A stretch of 64,000 nucleotides of DNA from Streptomyces sp. A1277 (GCF_004795015.1 NZ_SSBI01000010.1:98882-162881); one strand, 5' to 3'. Counted from the stretch's first letter, positions 30,410 to 39,780 are shown. A program made the numbers and translations. Notes: generated by a model not told the origin, from the sequence alone.

Positions 30410-32494
30410 ATGAGTCGTCGCTCCAATGGGTTGGTCGGGGTCTGGGCCGAGGCGCAGCGCCAACAGCAACGTCAACGTGAGGCGCAAGCCAGGTATCAGC
30501 GGGATCAGGAGCGGGACCAGCGGGCGTATCAGCGGGAGCTTGCGCGGAGTCAGCGGGAGCGGAAGGCGGCGTACCGGGAGCAGCGGGAGGCGGAGGCGCG
30601 GCGGCGTACGCGGGAGCTGGATGCGCGGGTCGAGGCGTTGCAGGGGTTGCTCGCGGCCGGGTGCCGGGCACCGGCGTTCCGGGCGTCCGCGCTGATGCGG
30701 GCCGAGCGGGTCGAGGCGTTCGCGCCGGGGACGCTGGCGCATCCCGTGCGGATGCCGGACCCGGAGCAGTACCGGGCGCAGGGTGGCGGGTGGACCGCTG
30801 GGCGGCGGGCTCAGGCGGAGGCGGAGGCGCGGGCCAGGTTCGAGCGGGACTGGCAGGCGGCGCAGGCCGCGGAGGCGCAGCGGCAGGCGCAGTTCGCCAC
30901 GTACCAGCGGCAGTACCAGCAGTGGGCCGACGCGCAGCTGGGCGAGATCCGGCGGCACAACGCGGGCATCGCGGAGATGACGGCCGGGCTGCGCAACGGG
31001 GACGCCGAGGCGGCGGTGGAGTATTTCTCGGCCGCGCTCTACGCCTCCACCGGCTGGCCCGACGAGCTGCCGCGCCAGGTGTCCGCGGCGTACGACTCGG
31101 GGGCGCGGCAGCTGGTGCTGAACTGGGAGCTGCCGAAGTACGACGTCGTGCCGGAGGCGAAGTCCGTGCGGTACATGATCAACGCGGATGAGGAGAAGGA
31201 GTCGCCGCGGCCGGTCACGCAGCGCCGGGCCCTGTACCGGGACGTCCTCGCCCAGTGTCTGCTTCTCGTTCTGCGGGACCTCTTCGCGGCCGACGAGTTC
31301 GGGGCGCTGGAGTCGGTCGCGCTGAACGGGTTCGTGGACGACCACGATCCGGCGACCGGGCGGCGGGCGCCCATGTTCCTCGGCACGGTCATGGCCTCGC
31401 GCGCGGCCTTCGCCGAACTGCACCTGGAGCAGGTGAACGCGGTCAACTGCCTGGTGGACGGGTTGCGCGGGCAGTTGTCCGCGCGCCCCGACCAGTACGC
31501 GCCGGTGCGGCCCGGCCGGGTGCCCGAGGAGGTCGGCAACGGCGTCGTCACCCACGGGGGCGACGAGGAGCCGGACCTGTACGCGATGGACCCGCTGGCC
31601 TTCGAGGCGCTCGTCGCCGAACTCTTCCGGGCCATGGGCATGCAGGCCGTGACCACGCAGCGTTCGAACGACGGGGGCGTCGACGTCGACGCGCTGGACC
31701 CGGCCCCGATCCGCGGCGGCAAGATCGTCGTCCAGGTGAAGCGCTACCGCAACACCGTGCCGCCCACGGCCGTCCGCGACCTGTACGGCACGGTCCAGGA
31801 CGCCGGCGCCAACAAGGGCGTCCTGGTCACCACGTCCAAGTTCGGTCCCGGTTCGCACACCTTCGCCAACGGCAAGCCGCTGGAGCTGGTGGCGGGCGGG
31901 GAACTCGTCGATCTGCTGCACCGGCACGGGTTGCGCGGGCGGCTGGGCAGTGGCGAGCAGCAGCCGGTACCGGCCCAGCGGACGGCACCGGAGAGCGAGA
32001 GCCGCGGCGGCGACCACAACGTGCTGGGCATGTACTGGTCGGGCGGTGTCGCCCTGGACGTCTGCGCCCTCGTCTGCCACGGCAACCGGGTCCTGGACGA
32101 CGACCACTTCGTCTTCTACAACAACCCGCGCACCCCCGACGGCACGGTCCGCGAGCTCATCCCCGTCGCCCCCGACAAGGCCGCCATCCAGGTCGACTTC
32201 GACGCCCTCCCGGCCCGCGCCGACCGGCTCGTCATCATCGCCGCCGTCGATCCCGTCGCCAACCCGGACGCCGACCTGTCCGGCTTCGCCGATGCCGGTA
32301 TCCGGCTGCTGGACGCCGAGCGGGACCCCCTCGACCAGTTGGACGTCTCCGACGGCCGGCCCGGCGAGACCGCTCTCGTCCTGGGCTCCTTCCGCCGCCG
32401 CGCCAATGGCGACTGGGAGTTCGTCACCGGCGGCAAGGGATACCCGGGCGGCCTGGAGGAACTGGTCCAGGACTACGGCATCGAAGTGGAGTAG
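30410..32494 (+). CDS. Coiled-coil / Mrr-type restriction nuclease / TerD fusion protein
   Basis: 694 residues from ATG 30410. Residues about 10-195 are Arg/Glu/Gln/Ala-rich coiled coil, followed by an unassigned alpha/beta part. Residues about 395-510 form an Mrr-like nuclease domain: MDPLAFEALVAELFRAMGMQ, QRSNDGGVDVDALD and GGKIVVQVKRYRN give the E..DGGVD..QxK active-site pattern; the end is KGVLVTTSKFGPGSHTFA. Residues about 540-694 are a TerD domain (YWSGGVALDVCALVCHGNRV, DDHFVFYNNPRTPDGTV, GETALVLGSFRRRANGDWEF, GYPGGLEELVQDYGIEVE), a calcium-binding stress fold. GC matches the host. It may sense stress through TerD and cut DNA. Lies beside the restriction-modification patch. Confidence 0.82.
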   Translation: MSRRSNGLVGVWAEAQRQQQRQREAQARYQRDQERDQRAYQRELARSQRERKAAYREQREAEARRRTRELDARVEALQGLLAAGCRAPAFRASALMRAERVEAFAPGTLAHPVRMPDPEQYRAQGGGWTAGRRAQAEAEARARFERDWQAAQAAEAQRQAQFATYQRQYQQWADAQLGEIRRHNAGIAEMTAGLRNGDAEAAVEYFSAALYASTGWPDELPRQVSAAYDSGARQLVLNWELPKYDVVPEAKSVRYMINADEEKESPRPVTQRRALYRDVLAQCLLLVLRDLFAADEFGALESVALNGFVDDHDPATGRRAPMFLGTVMASRAAFAELHLEQVNAVNCLVDGLRGQLSARPDQYAPVRPGRVPEEVGNGVVTHGGDEEPDLYAMDPLAFEALVAELFRAMGMQAVTTQRSNDGGVDVDALDPAPIRGGKIVVQVKRYRNTVPPTAVRDLYGTVQDAGANKGVLVTTSKFGPGSHTFANGKPLELVAGGELVDLLHRHGLRGRLGSGEQQPVPAQRTAPESESRGGDHNVLGMYWSGGVALDVCALVCHGNRVLDDDHFVFYNNPRTPDGTVRELIPVAPDKAAIQVDFDALPARADRLVIIAAVDPVANPDADLSGFADAGIRLLDAERDPLDQLDVSDGRPGETALVLGSFRRRANGDWEFVTGGKGYPGGLEELVQDYGIEVE

Positions 32495-32886
32495 GGGGCG
32501 GGGCGTTGGAGCAGGTGCGCGGCGGCCACGGACACGCCCCGGCGCGGGCGGCCGTCGGGGGGCCTCGGCTCCCGGGGTGTCGGAGAAGCGGAGGTCCTTC
32601 GTGGCCATGACCGGCTTCTTCACCGGGCGGCCGTGCCGCGTGAGGCGGGTGTCGGTGCCCCGGCCGTCGTCCGTGACGGAGACCGAGCCGTCCGTGTGCG
32701 GCGTGACGACGGCGCGGCCCCCGCCGGTGCACTCCGCCTCGTCCGCCGCGTAGGCGAGGGCCTCCAGGATCAGGTGCCGGACGCCGCCGGGGGCGTACGT
32801 GCCGGGGCCCGGCGGATGAGCTCCAGGTGGGCGTGGTCCACCGTGGCGGCGCAGTCGTGGGTGGTGTTGCGCCAGGCGGCCCGCAC
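32473..32886 (-). pseudogene. GHKL ATP-binding protein (gyrase-B-like), frameshifted remnant
   Basis: Pieces of one protein lie in different minus-strand frames: HDCAATVDHAHLELIRRAPA, then after a one-base loss near 32811 GGVRHLILEALAYAADEAEC, AVVTPHTDGSVSVTDDGRGT and KKPVMATKDLRFSDTPGAEA, then after another shift near 32560 PDGRPRRGVSVAAAHLLQRP and a stop that overlaps the end of the nuclease-TerD gene. The second piece has the EALAYAADEAE (N-box-like) and DDGRGTD (G1) motifs of GHKL ATPases. At least two frameshifts, so non-functional unless the reads are wrong. Confidence 0.65.
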
Positions 32887-32948
32887 GGCGTACGGAGGGC
32901 CGCCCAAGTCCGTCGCCCCGGTCCCGCCGACCGACCCGCCGGGGCCCG

Positions 32949-34811
32949 TCACCGCAGTTCGTCCGGGCACGGGGTGCCGGGTGGGAGCTGGTACGGCGCG
33001 CCCAGGCGGTAGGTGCCGGGGCGGGGCGCCAGGAGTTCCGTCCACTCGTCGCCGTTCTCGTTCTCGTCCACCTTGATCAGGCAGCCGTTGGTGTTGGCGA
33101 AGCTCTTCGCGGTGTCCTTGTCCGCGCGTTGCTTGGACGCCTCGGTCTCCTGCGGGCGTTCCAGGCCGTGGCCCTCCTCGTCGACGACGGCGAGCCAGGG
33201 CGAATAGGGGATGCGGATCAGCACCCGGCCCGCCTTCTTGACGTGGATGGTCAGCTCCCCCTCGTCCGCGCGTTCCACCGTCGCCGGCGGATCGGCCAGC
33301 GGGACCGGGCTGTCGACGGCGAAGAGCCGCCAGTCGGCGTTGGACCAGATCGCCTTCAGGTACGGCAGCCCCTTGCCGACCAGTTCGGCCTCCCGCCGGG
33401 CACCGCTGGAGTCGGGGGCGCCCTGCGGGAGCACCACGTAGTGCACGGCCCAGCGGTCGAGCCACTGGCGGTAGTTGACGGCGTCCAGGGTGTCGTCGTA
33501 GAAGAGCGGGTTGCGCTTCATGTCGGCCTGGCGGTTCCAGCCCCTGGCCAGGTTGACCGAAGCCGGCAGCGCGGACGCCTCGCGGTGGCTGCTGGGGGGA
33601 ACCACCTCGACCCGGCCGCGCTCGGCACCGACCTTCTGGAGCTGGTTGACCAGGGGCGCCAGCGAGCGCGTCCAGGAGGCGGTGGGGGCGGTCCTGACGA
33701 TGTCGTCCACGCCCTTGAAGCCGATCCAGAAGTTCAGCGCGGCGAAGGAGAGGACCAGCGCGTACCAGCGGCGGGTGCGGGGCGCGGTGTACGGCAGCGC
33801 GGCCAGCAGCACGACGCCCGCGAACAGCATCGCCATCCGCGACACGTTCGAGCCGATCTGCGAGTCGATGACGTACGTGAGCAGCGTCCCGGTGCCGTAG
33901 ACGGCCGACGCCGTGCGTACCGTCTTCCAGTCGCGCGGTACGAGGAAGAAGACGAGCCACGCGAAGATGAACGGCCCCGACAGCGTGGCGACGGACATCG
34001 GCTGCGTGCCGGAGAACGGGAACAGCCACGCGGACAGCGCGACCACCACGACCGGTGCGAGCCCCAGGGCGTACGCGCCCGGGCGCCGCTTGTTCAGGAA
34101 GAGCGCGGCCGCGACCACTCCGAGGAAGAGGCCCGCCACCGGGCTGCCGGCCGTGGCGAGGCCGGCGAGGGGGGCGGCGACGACCGCCTTCGCCCAGCGC
34201 TTGTACCGCCAGCGGTGGGGCCAGCAGAACACCGCCGCCGCCGCGCCGATCGCGAACATCATGCCGAGCCCGAACGTCACCCGGCCCGACAGCGCGTTGC
34301 ACAGGTACGCGAAGACGCCCGCCATCGAGCAGGCCAGCGGATTGCGGACCGCCTTCACCCGGTACAGGATCAGCGAGGTCAGTCCGGCCGAGACCGTGCC
34401 GGCGATCATCATCGTCGTCCGCACACCGAGCAGCGACATCAGATACGGCGAGACGACGCTGTACGAGACGGGGTGCATGCCCCCGTACCAGGCGAGGTTG
34501 TACGCGGTGCCCGGGTGCCGGCCGACGAATTCGGCCCAGGCGTCCTGGGCCGCGATGTCGCCGCCGCTGTTCGCGAAGAAGAAGACCCACAGGATGTGGA
34601 CGGCGGCCGCGACCGCGGTCGTCAGCAGGACCGGGTGGAGCAGGCACTGCTCCTTGAGACGGCTGAACCGGCCGGCCCCCGGCGAGCCCGGGGTGCTCCC
34701 ACCGGCGGACCGGGACGCCGCTCCGGCACCTGCGCCCGCCTCGGCTCCGGCGACGGCGGAGCCCGCGCCGGGGGCTTCGTCGTCCGCCCGTGTCGGCTCG
34801 GCAGTGGTCAC
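32949..34811 (-). CDS. Polytopic membrane protein, glycosyltransferase-like architecture
   Basis: 620 residues from GTG 34811, which has GGGAGAGACGCA upstream. A Gly/Ala/Ser-rich cytosolic N-terminus, about ten to eleven membrane helices (residues about 65-400) and a 220-residue C-terminal extracytoplasmic domain. The AAQDAWAEFVGRHPGTAYN loop after helix 1 and the overall shape resemble GT-C-type (mannosyltransferase/PMT-like) enzymes, but no definite catalytic DD/DE motif was seen. Such proteins are often loosely labelled transporters. Function is not assigned. It shares no clear operon with neighbours; the carboxypeptidase gene lies upstream on the same strand 276 bp away. Confidence 0.65.
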   Translation of the reverse strand: MTTAEPTRADDEAPGAGSAVAGAEAGAGAGAASRSAGGSTPGSPGAGRFSRLKEQCLLHPVLLTTAVAAAVHILWVFFFANSGGDIAAQDAWAEFVGRHPGTAYNLAWYGGMHPVSYSVVSPYLMSLLGVRTTMMIAGTVSAGLTSLILYRVKAVRNPLACSMAGVFAYLCNALSGRVTFGLGMMFAIGAAAAVFCWPHRWRYKRWAKAVVAAPLAGLATAGSPVAGLFLGVVAAALFLNKRRPGAYALGLAPVVVVALSAWLFPFSGTQPMSVATLSGPFIFAWLVFFLVPRDWKTVRTASAVYGTGTLLTYVIDSQIGSNVSRMAMLFAGVVLLAALPYTAPRTRRWYALVLSFAALNFWIGFKGVDDIVRTAPTASWTRSLAPLVNQLQKVGAERGRVEVVPPSSHREASALPASVNLARGWNRQADMKRNPLFYDDTLDAVNYRQWLDRWAVHYVVLPQGAPDSSGARREAELVGKGLPYLKAIWSNADWRLFAVDSPVPLADPPATVERADEGELTIHVKKAGRVLIRIPYSPWLAVVDEEGHGLERPQETEASKQRADKDTAKSFANTNGCLIKVDENENGDEWTELLAPRPGTYRLGAPYQLPPGTPCPDELR

Positions 34812-35087
34812 TGCGTCTCTCCCCGTCCCTCCCCGGACGCGTGGTTTCCGCCGGCTTTCCTGCTCGGGTCTCATGGGCCGGAAGACGCGTTCCAGGGTCC
34901 ACGCGTTGCCCCCGGGACGCTAACACGCGGCGCCTTCCGGCGTACGGGAAGGCGGTCCCGGCCGGGGCCGGAAGCGGTCCCGGCCAGGGCCGGAAGCGGG
35001 GGCGGTCGGGAGATGTGCGGGGGCGGTCGGGGGGTGTGCCGGGGCGCCCGCGCGGGGCCGGTGAGGCCCGCGGGGCGCCCCGTTCCC

Positions 35088-37586
35088 TCAGCCCAGGCGG
35101 GTCAGCCTGGACCCGGTCGACGGCTTCTCCAGGTCGCTCTGGAGCGCGACCGCCACCTTGACCTGGCTGGCGCCCTCGCCCACGGTGAGCGTGCCCACGT
35201 GGGTGCCGGTCACCGCCTCGTGCGGGATGGTCCTGCCGTCGTCGGTCAGCTCCAGCTTGACCGTGAGGCCGGGCCAGCCGATCGCCTTCACGTCCTTCGT
35301 CGCGACGACGGGCGTGGTGTGGCCCATGCCGTCGTCCACCACGCCGACCACGTCGCCCTTCTTGACGATCCCGGACCCCTCCAGCAGGTCCTGCGTGGCC
35401 AGCATCACCTTCTTGCTGACCCGGTTCACCTCGTCGATGATCGAGTCCTTGTCGTACTGCCCCAGCACCGCGCCGACGATCAGCTGGTCCGTGCCGTCGA
35501 TCATCTTGTGCGCGGCGAAGAGCAGGTTGCCGCCCGCCTTGGTGGTGGAGCCGGTCTTGATGCCCAGGGCGCCGTCGAACGGCACGAGGGTGTTGTAGTT
35601 CCGCCACACGTGGCCCGAGGGGTCCTTCCACTCCGGCAGCTTGGTGATGTCCATCAGTGCCGGGAACTCGACGAGCTTCTCGCCGAGCTTCACCAGGTCC
35701 TCGGCCGTGCTGACCGTGGAGGCGGTGAGCCCGGAGGGGTCGGTGTACGTGGTGTTCTTCATGCCCAGCTCGTCGGCGGTGGCGTTCATCTTCGCGACGA
35801 ACGCCTTCTCCGAGCCGGCCTCCCAGCGCGCGAGCAGCCGGGCGATGTTGTTCGCCGAGGGGATCATGATCGCGGTCAGCGCCTCGCGCTCGGAGAGGAC
35901 GTCGCCCTCCTTCACCGTGCTGAGCGTGGACTCGCCCTCGGTGTAGAGCTTGCCGTCCGACTCCGCCTTGGCGTCGATCTTGATGTCCGGGCCGTCCTCG
36001 CCGCGCTTGAGCGGGTGGCTCTTGAGCACGAGGTAGGCGGTCATCGCCTTGGCGACGCTCGCGATCGGCACCGGCTTCTGCTCGCCGAACGAGTCGACCT
36101 TGCCGAGGCCGGTGGCCGCCATGTAGCCCTGCCCCTGGTCGGGCCACGGCAGCTTCGGGGTGTCGCCCCGGAAGCTGTACGTCGACTTCGCCGTCATCGT
36201 GAGCGACGGGTCCGGCAGCGGGCGCACCATCTGCACGATCGCAAACACGATCAGCAGGAGCAGGACCAGCGGCGTCCAGATCTTGACCCGGCGCACCGCG
36301 GTGCGGACCGGGGTCTCCGGCGGCGGCGGGGTGTTCGTCAGCTCGGCGAGCAGGTCGAGCGGCGGCTTGGGCGGCATCGGCTGCTGCCGGGTCCGCTCGG
36401 CTCCACTGAGCGAGGCGGGCGCGGGGCGCCCGGGGGCGGGCCGTACGCCGGGCTCCGGCGCGGGGCCATCGGGCTTGCGCGGCGCGGGCCGTACGTCGTC
36501 GGTGCGCAGCGGTACGAACCTGCTGGTCCGCTCGGTGAGGGACTCCGGCTCGGAGGCGAGCTCGGGCTTGCCCGAGGGTGACCGGGTGATCTTCAGCGCG
36601 GTGGTCGGCTGATCGACCTGGGGCAGCCGGGGCGCCTTGAAGACGGCGGTCGGCTGATCGACCACGGGTGCCTTGTCGGGGGCGGCGCCGGGGTCGGGGG
36701 CGTCGGGCTTTTCGGCGGCGGGCTCGGGGGCGGCGGGCTTGGGGGCGTCCGGCTCCGGCTTTGCGGCGGCGGGCTCGGGGGCCTCTCGCTCGGTCTCCGG
36801 CTTTTCGGCGTCCGGCTCGTCGGCCTCAGGCTCGTCGGCCGCCGCCTCCGGCTTTTCGGCGGCGGGCCCGGGGGCCTTCTCGCCGGAATCGGCGGCGGGC
36901 TCCTCCGCGGCGGCGTCCGGCTCTTCCTCGGCGGTCGCGTCCGGCTCGGGCTCCGCCTTCTCCGGCTCCTCCTCGTCGACCGCCGGCTTCCCCGGAGCGG
37001 TCTTCTCCGGAGCGGCCTTCTCCGGAGCGGCCTTCTCCGGAGCGGTCCTCTCCGGCGCGCTCTGGGCCACCACCGGCGTCGCCGTATCGGCGGACGCGCC
37101 CTCGGACTCGGAGCCCTGGTCGTCCTCGTCGGACGCGGCCCTCGCCGGGGCGTCGGCCTCCGACTCGGTCTCCGACCCGGCCTCCGGCTCCGCAACCGCT
37201 TCCTCGCGGGACCGGGGCACCCGGGCGACAGGCTCCTCGGACGCCGTGTCGTCGCCGTCGGCCTCGTCACCGTCGTCGTCGTCGCCGTCGGCGTCCGGCT
37301 TCGACACCCACGCGGCCACCGCCGCACGGAGTCGCGCGTCGCCCTCCTCGGGCTCGGCGGGCTCCGCGGCCTCTCCTGCCGCCTCCGGGGCCTCAGAGCT
37401 GTCCGGGGCGGCCTGAGCCGTCTCCGGAGCCTCCTGCGCGTCCTCAGCGGGGCTCGGAGCGCTCTCAGCGGCCTCGGCACCCCCGGTAGCGGGTTCGCGG
37501 AAGACGTCGAGCCGCGGATCGCGCTCGGTCCGAGTCGTTCCCGACGACTTCTGCTGCTTCGACCTGTCGGGGGACTCGCCCGCCAC
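35088..37586 (-). CDS. Serine D-alanyl-D-alanine carboxypeptidase with a long acidic disordered N-terminus
   Basis: 832 residues from GTG 37586; GGAGGAGG immediately before it is the ribosome site, so the ATG at 37601 that lies inside this region is less likely. Residues 1-430 are Ala/Glu/Pro/Asp-rich, low complexity and predicted cytosolic; a membrane helix follows at about 437-457. The extracellular catalytic domain has SxxK (ASVAK, about 508), SxN (SAN, about 578) and KTG (IKTGS, about 675), as in PBP5/DacA enzymes that trim the terminal D-Ala of peptidoglycan stems, then a beta-rich C-terminal domain. The N-terminus is several times longer than usual for this family. Confidence 0.9.
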   Translation of the reverse strand: MAGESPDRSKQQKSSGTTRTERDPRLDVFREPATGGAEAAESAPSPAEDAQEAPETAQAAPDSSEAPEAAGEAAEPAEPEEGDARLRAAVAAWVSKPDADGDDDDGDEADGDDTASEEPVARVPRSREEAVAEPEAGSETESEADAPARAASDEDDQGSESEGASADTATPVVAQSAPERTAPEKAAPEKAAPEKTAPGKPAVDEEEPEKAEPEPDATAEEEPDAAAEEPAADSGEKAPGPAAEKPEAAADEPEADEPDAEKPETEREAPEPAAAKPEPDAPKPAAPEPAAEKPDAPDPGAAPDKAPVVDQPTAVFKAPRLPQVDQPTTALKITRSPSGKPELASEPESLTERTSRFVPLRTDDVRPAPRKPDGPAPEPGVRPAPGRPAPASLSGAERTRQQPMPPKPPLDLLAELTNTPPPPETPVRTAVRRVKIWTPLVLLLLIVFAIVQMVRPLPDPSLTMTAKSTYSFRGDTPKLPWPDQGQGYMAATGLGKVDSFGEQKPVPIASVAKAMTAYLVLKSHPLKRGEDGPDIKIDAKAESDGKLYTEGESTLSTVKEGDVLSEREALTAIMIPSANNIARLLARWEAGSEKAFVAKMNATADELGMKNTTYTDPSGLTASTVSTAEDLVKLGEKLVEFPALMDITKLPEWKDPSGHVWRNYNTLVPFDGALGIKTGSTTKAGGNLLFAAHKMIDGTDQLIVGAVLGQYDKDSIIDEVNRVSKKVMLATQDLLEGSGIVKKGDVVGVVDDGMGHTTPVVATKDVKAIGWPGLTVKLELTDDGRTIPHEAVTGTHVGTLTVGEGASQVKVAVALQSDLEKPSTGSRLTRLG
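36988..37060 (-). repeat. 15-bp tandem repeat inside the acidic N-terminus
   Basis: About five units of TCTCCGGAGCGGCCT (plus strand) encode the five-residue unit PEKAA/PEKTA. The period is a multiple of three, so it lengthens the disordered tail without breaking the frame. It is evidence for ongoing slippage expansion. Confidence 0.7.
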
Positions 37587-37779
37587 CGATGCCTCCTCCA
37601 TGCGGCGCGGGGAACCCCCGCGCTGTCCGAACCGTCTACCAGTGTCCCGTGTGAACCCTTGGCCGGGCTGCTAGACGAGAACGACATACCTACTGGTTCC
37701 CGTACAAAGCCCCCAGGCACCCTCGACAGACGGATGTGAGAGGGGTCACCCTGTCATTCATCCACGCGGGGAGGCATGG

Positions 37780-38502
37780 ATGGGCAGGAGCCGCAGAACA
37801 ATTCCGGAGGAGCTTCTGCTGCTCGCTCTGGACCCGACCACGGGTACCACAGCGCAGCCGCAGTCGCTCGACCTCGGCCTCGCCGGAGCCCAGCTAGTAG
37901 AGCTGGCCCTGGCAGGACGGATAGCCCCTGACGGGGATCGTATCGCCGTGGTGATGCCACGGCCGACAGGAGATCCGACCCTGGACTCCGCACTGGAACT
38001 GCTGCGCAGGCGCGGCAGCCCGGTCCGGGCCGTCCACTGGATCGGCGGACCCCGGCTGGGACTCCGCCAGATTTACCTCGCTCATCTGGAGCGGTGCGGC
38101 ATGGTGCATGCCGTGGCGGGCCAGATGTGCGGAGTGCTGCCGACGACTCGCTACCAGGCGACGGACACGGCGATCAGCCGGGACATCAGAGCCAGGCTGG
38201 ACAGTGCGATCCGCACCGGCGTACCGCCGGACCCGCGGACCGCGGCGCTCGCCGCGCTGGCCCACGCGGTCGGACTCGGCAAGCACCTGTACCCCGGGAA
38301 CGAAGGGCGTTCATCGCGCTCCCGGCTCCGGGACCTGATCAGGCACGACCCGATGGGCGGTCTCGTGGCGCACGCCGTGATGGACGTCCAGAACGGGGCG
38401 GTCGCGCAGCCGCGCCGCAATCAGGCGGCCGGCGTTCCGTTGCAACCGCAAGCGCAGTCGCAGTCACGCCGCGGCAGCATGGCGCAGACCGCGGTCCATT
38501 AG
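37780..38502 (+). CDS. GPP34 (GOLPH3/Vps74)-family protein
   Basis: 240 residues from ATG 37780 with GGGGAGG 5 bp upstream. The N-terminal half has the family core RRTIPEELLLLALDPTTGTT, LDLGLAGAQLVELALAGRIA and PTGDPTLDSALELLRRRGSP, followed by VHWIGGPRLGLRQIYLAHLE. In eukaryotes these proteins bind phosphatidylinositol-4-phosphate at the Golgi; actinobacterial members are widespread with unknown role, presumably peripheral membrane binding. The Gln/Ser-rich last 40 residues are likely disordered. It diverges from the carboxypeptidase gene. Confidence 0.88.
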   Translation: MGRSRRTIPEELLLLALDPTTGTTAQPQSLDLGLAGAQLVELALAGRIAPDGDRIAVVMPRPTGDPTLDSALELLRRRGSPVRAVHWIGGPRLGLRQIYLAHLERCGMVHAVAGQMCGVLPTTRYQATDTAISRDIRARLDSAIRTGVPPDPRTAALAALAHAVGLGKHLYPGNEGRSSRSRLRDLIRHDPMGGLVAHAVMDVQNGAVAQPRRNQAAGVPLQPQAQSQSRRGSMAQTAVH

Positions 38503-38748
38503 GGACCGCGCACACGCGCCGCTCGCATCACGACGCACCGTTCTCGCACCGCCGCGTCAACAACCGAATACCGCCGCACCGCCGTCCTCGGGACCCGGTT
38601 CGGGAGCCGCACCAGGCGCGGGGCAGTCGGATACCACCGGCTGCCCCGCGCCGCTGCGTGTGGCCATTTCCCAGCGCGGCCGGGGGCAGGGGTGGCAATC
38701 TGCTCAGCAGTAGATACGCACAGCTACATAGCCGGAGGTGCCGTTTCC

Positions 38749-39618
38749 GTGCCGTCCAACGTCAATCCCACCGTCAGGCGACGCCGGTTGGGTCAGGAAT
38801 TGCGCCGACTGCGCGAGGTCAAGGGCATGACGGCCGAGGAGGTGGCGGAGCGGCTGCTGGTCTCGCAGTCGAAGATCAGCCGCCTGGAGAACGGCCGCCG
38901 CTCCATCAGCCAGCGCGATGTGCGCGACCTCTGCGGGGTGTACGAGGTCGCGGACCACCGCGTCGTGGACTCGCTGATGCAGATGGCCAAGGACTCCCGC
39001 CAGCAGGGCTGGTGGCACGCCTTCGGCGACATCCCGTACAGCGTCTACATCGGTCTGGAGACCGACGCGGAATCCCTCCGGGTGTACGAGCCGCAGGTGG
39101 TCCCCGGCCTGCTGCAGACCCGGAGTTACGCCGAGGCGGTGATCAGCGGGGCCCTGCCGGAGGCGCCGCAGTCCGACATCGACAAGCGGGTGAGCGTCCG
39201 CTCGCGGCGCCAGGAGCGGATCACCGACCCGGAACACCCGCTGCGGCTCTGGGTGGTGATCGACGAGTCCGCGCTGCGCCGGCTGGTCGGCGGCAAGCAG
39301 GTGATGGTCGAGCAGCTGGAACACCTGGTGGAGCTGTCCCACCTGCCGCACGTGACCGTGCAGGTGCTGCCGTTCGAGATGGGCGCGCACCCGGGCATCA
39401 ACGGGCAGTACGCCATTCTGGAATTCCCGGACGCGGCGGATTCGAGCGTGGTCTACATCGAGGGCGTCACCAGCGATCTCTATCTGGAGAAGGCGAATGA
39501 CGTCCAGCGGTACAGCGTCATGTACGAACACCTGCGCGCACAGGCGCTGAACGTGGAGCAGACCCGCAATTTCATCGAGAGGATCGCAAAGGAGTACACC
39601 CGGCTGAACCCGGAATGA
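38749..39618 (+). CDS. XRE helix-turn-helix regulator with DUF5753 (Scr1/WhiJ-type)
   Basis: 289 residues from GTG 38749, preceded by CCGGAGG. N-terminal HTH (RLGQELRRLREVKGMTAEEV, AERLLVSQSKISRLENGRRS), then the long DUF5753 domain (YEPQVVPGLLQTRSYAEAVI, LRLWVVIDESALRRLVGGKQ, LPHVTVQVLPFEMGAHPGIN, SSVVYIEGVTSDLYLEKAND). These regulators come with small DUF397 partners and often govern development or toxin-antitoxin-like switches in Streptomyces. A DUF397 gene lies 243 bp downstream on the same strand. Confidence 0.9.
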   Translation: MPSNVNPTVRRRRLGQELRRLREVKGMTAEEVAERLLVSQSKISRLENGRRSISQRDVRDLCGVYEVADHRVVDSLMQMAKDSRQQGWWHAFGDIPYSVYIGLETDAESLRVYEPQVVPGLLQTRSYAEAVISGALPEAPQSDIDKRVSVRSRRQERITDPEHPLRLWVVIDESALRRLVGGKQVMVEQLEHLVELSHLPHVTVQVLPFEMGAHPGINGQYAILEFPDAADSSVVYIEGVTSDLYLEKANDVQRYSVMYEHLRAQALNVEQTRNFIERIAKEYTRLNPE

Positions 39619-39761
39619 GATCCGGCCGCAGAGGCGCCTGAACCCTCGGGGCGACGAGGCCCGTTATGCGAGAAATGAGTGATGTTACGGGCGGGGCGGC
39701 GGCACGGTACACCGCCGCCGCCATCGCACGGAAGGTCTACGCGGTACACATCACCCGGACG

Positions 39762-39780
39762 AGTGAACGGCCCCTTCACT
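39762..39780 (+). promoter_or_regulatory. Inverted repeat between XRE and DUF397 genes
   Basis: AGTGAA-CGGCCCC-TTCACT: perfect 6-bp arms with a 7-bp centre, 82 bp before the DUF397 ATG. Suits an operator for the XRE regulator controlling its partner; the 243-bp spacing means the DUF397 gene needs its own promoter. Confidence 0.4.

Noticed and set aside
32770..36147. Very long minus-strand open frame (about 1125 codons)
   Set aside because: It runs out of frame over the membrane-protein and carboxypeptidase genes and encodes Arg/Gly/Pro-rich text, the usual GC-bias artefact.
36668..37489. Plus-strand Arg/Pro and Ser/Gly-rich frames opposite the acidic tail
   Set aside because: Reverse reading of the Ala/Glu/Pro-rich codons of the carboxypeptidase; no ribosome site.
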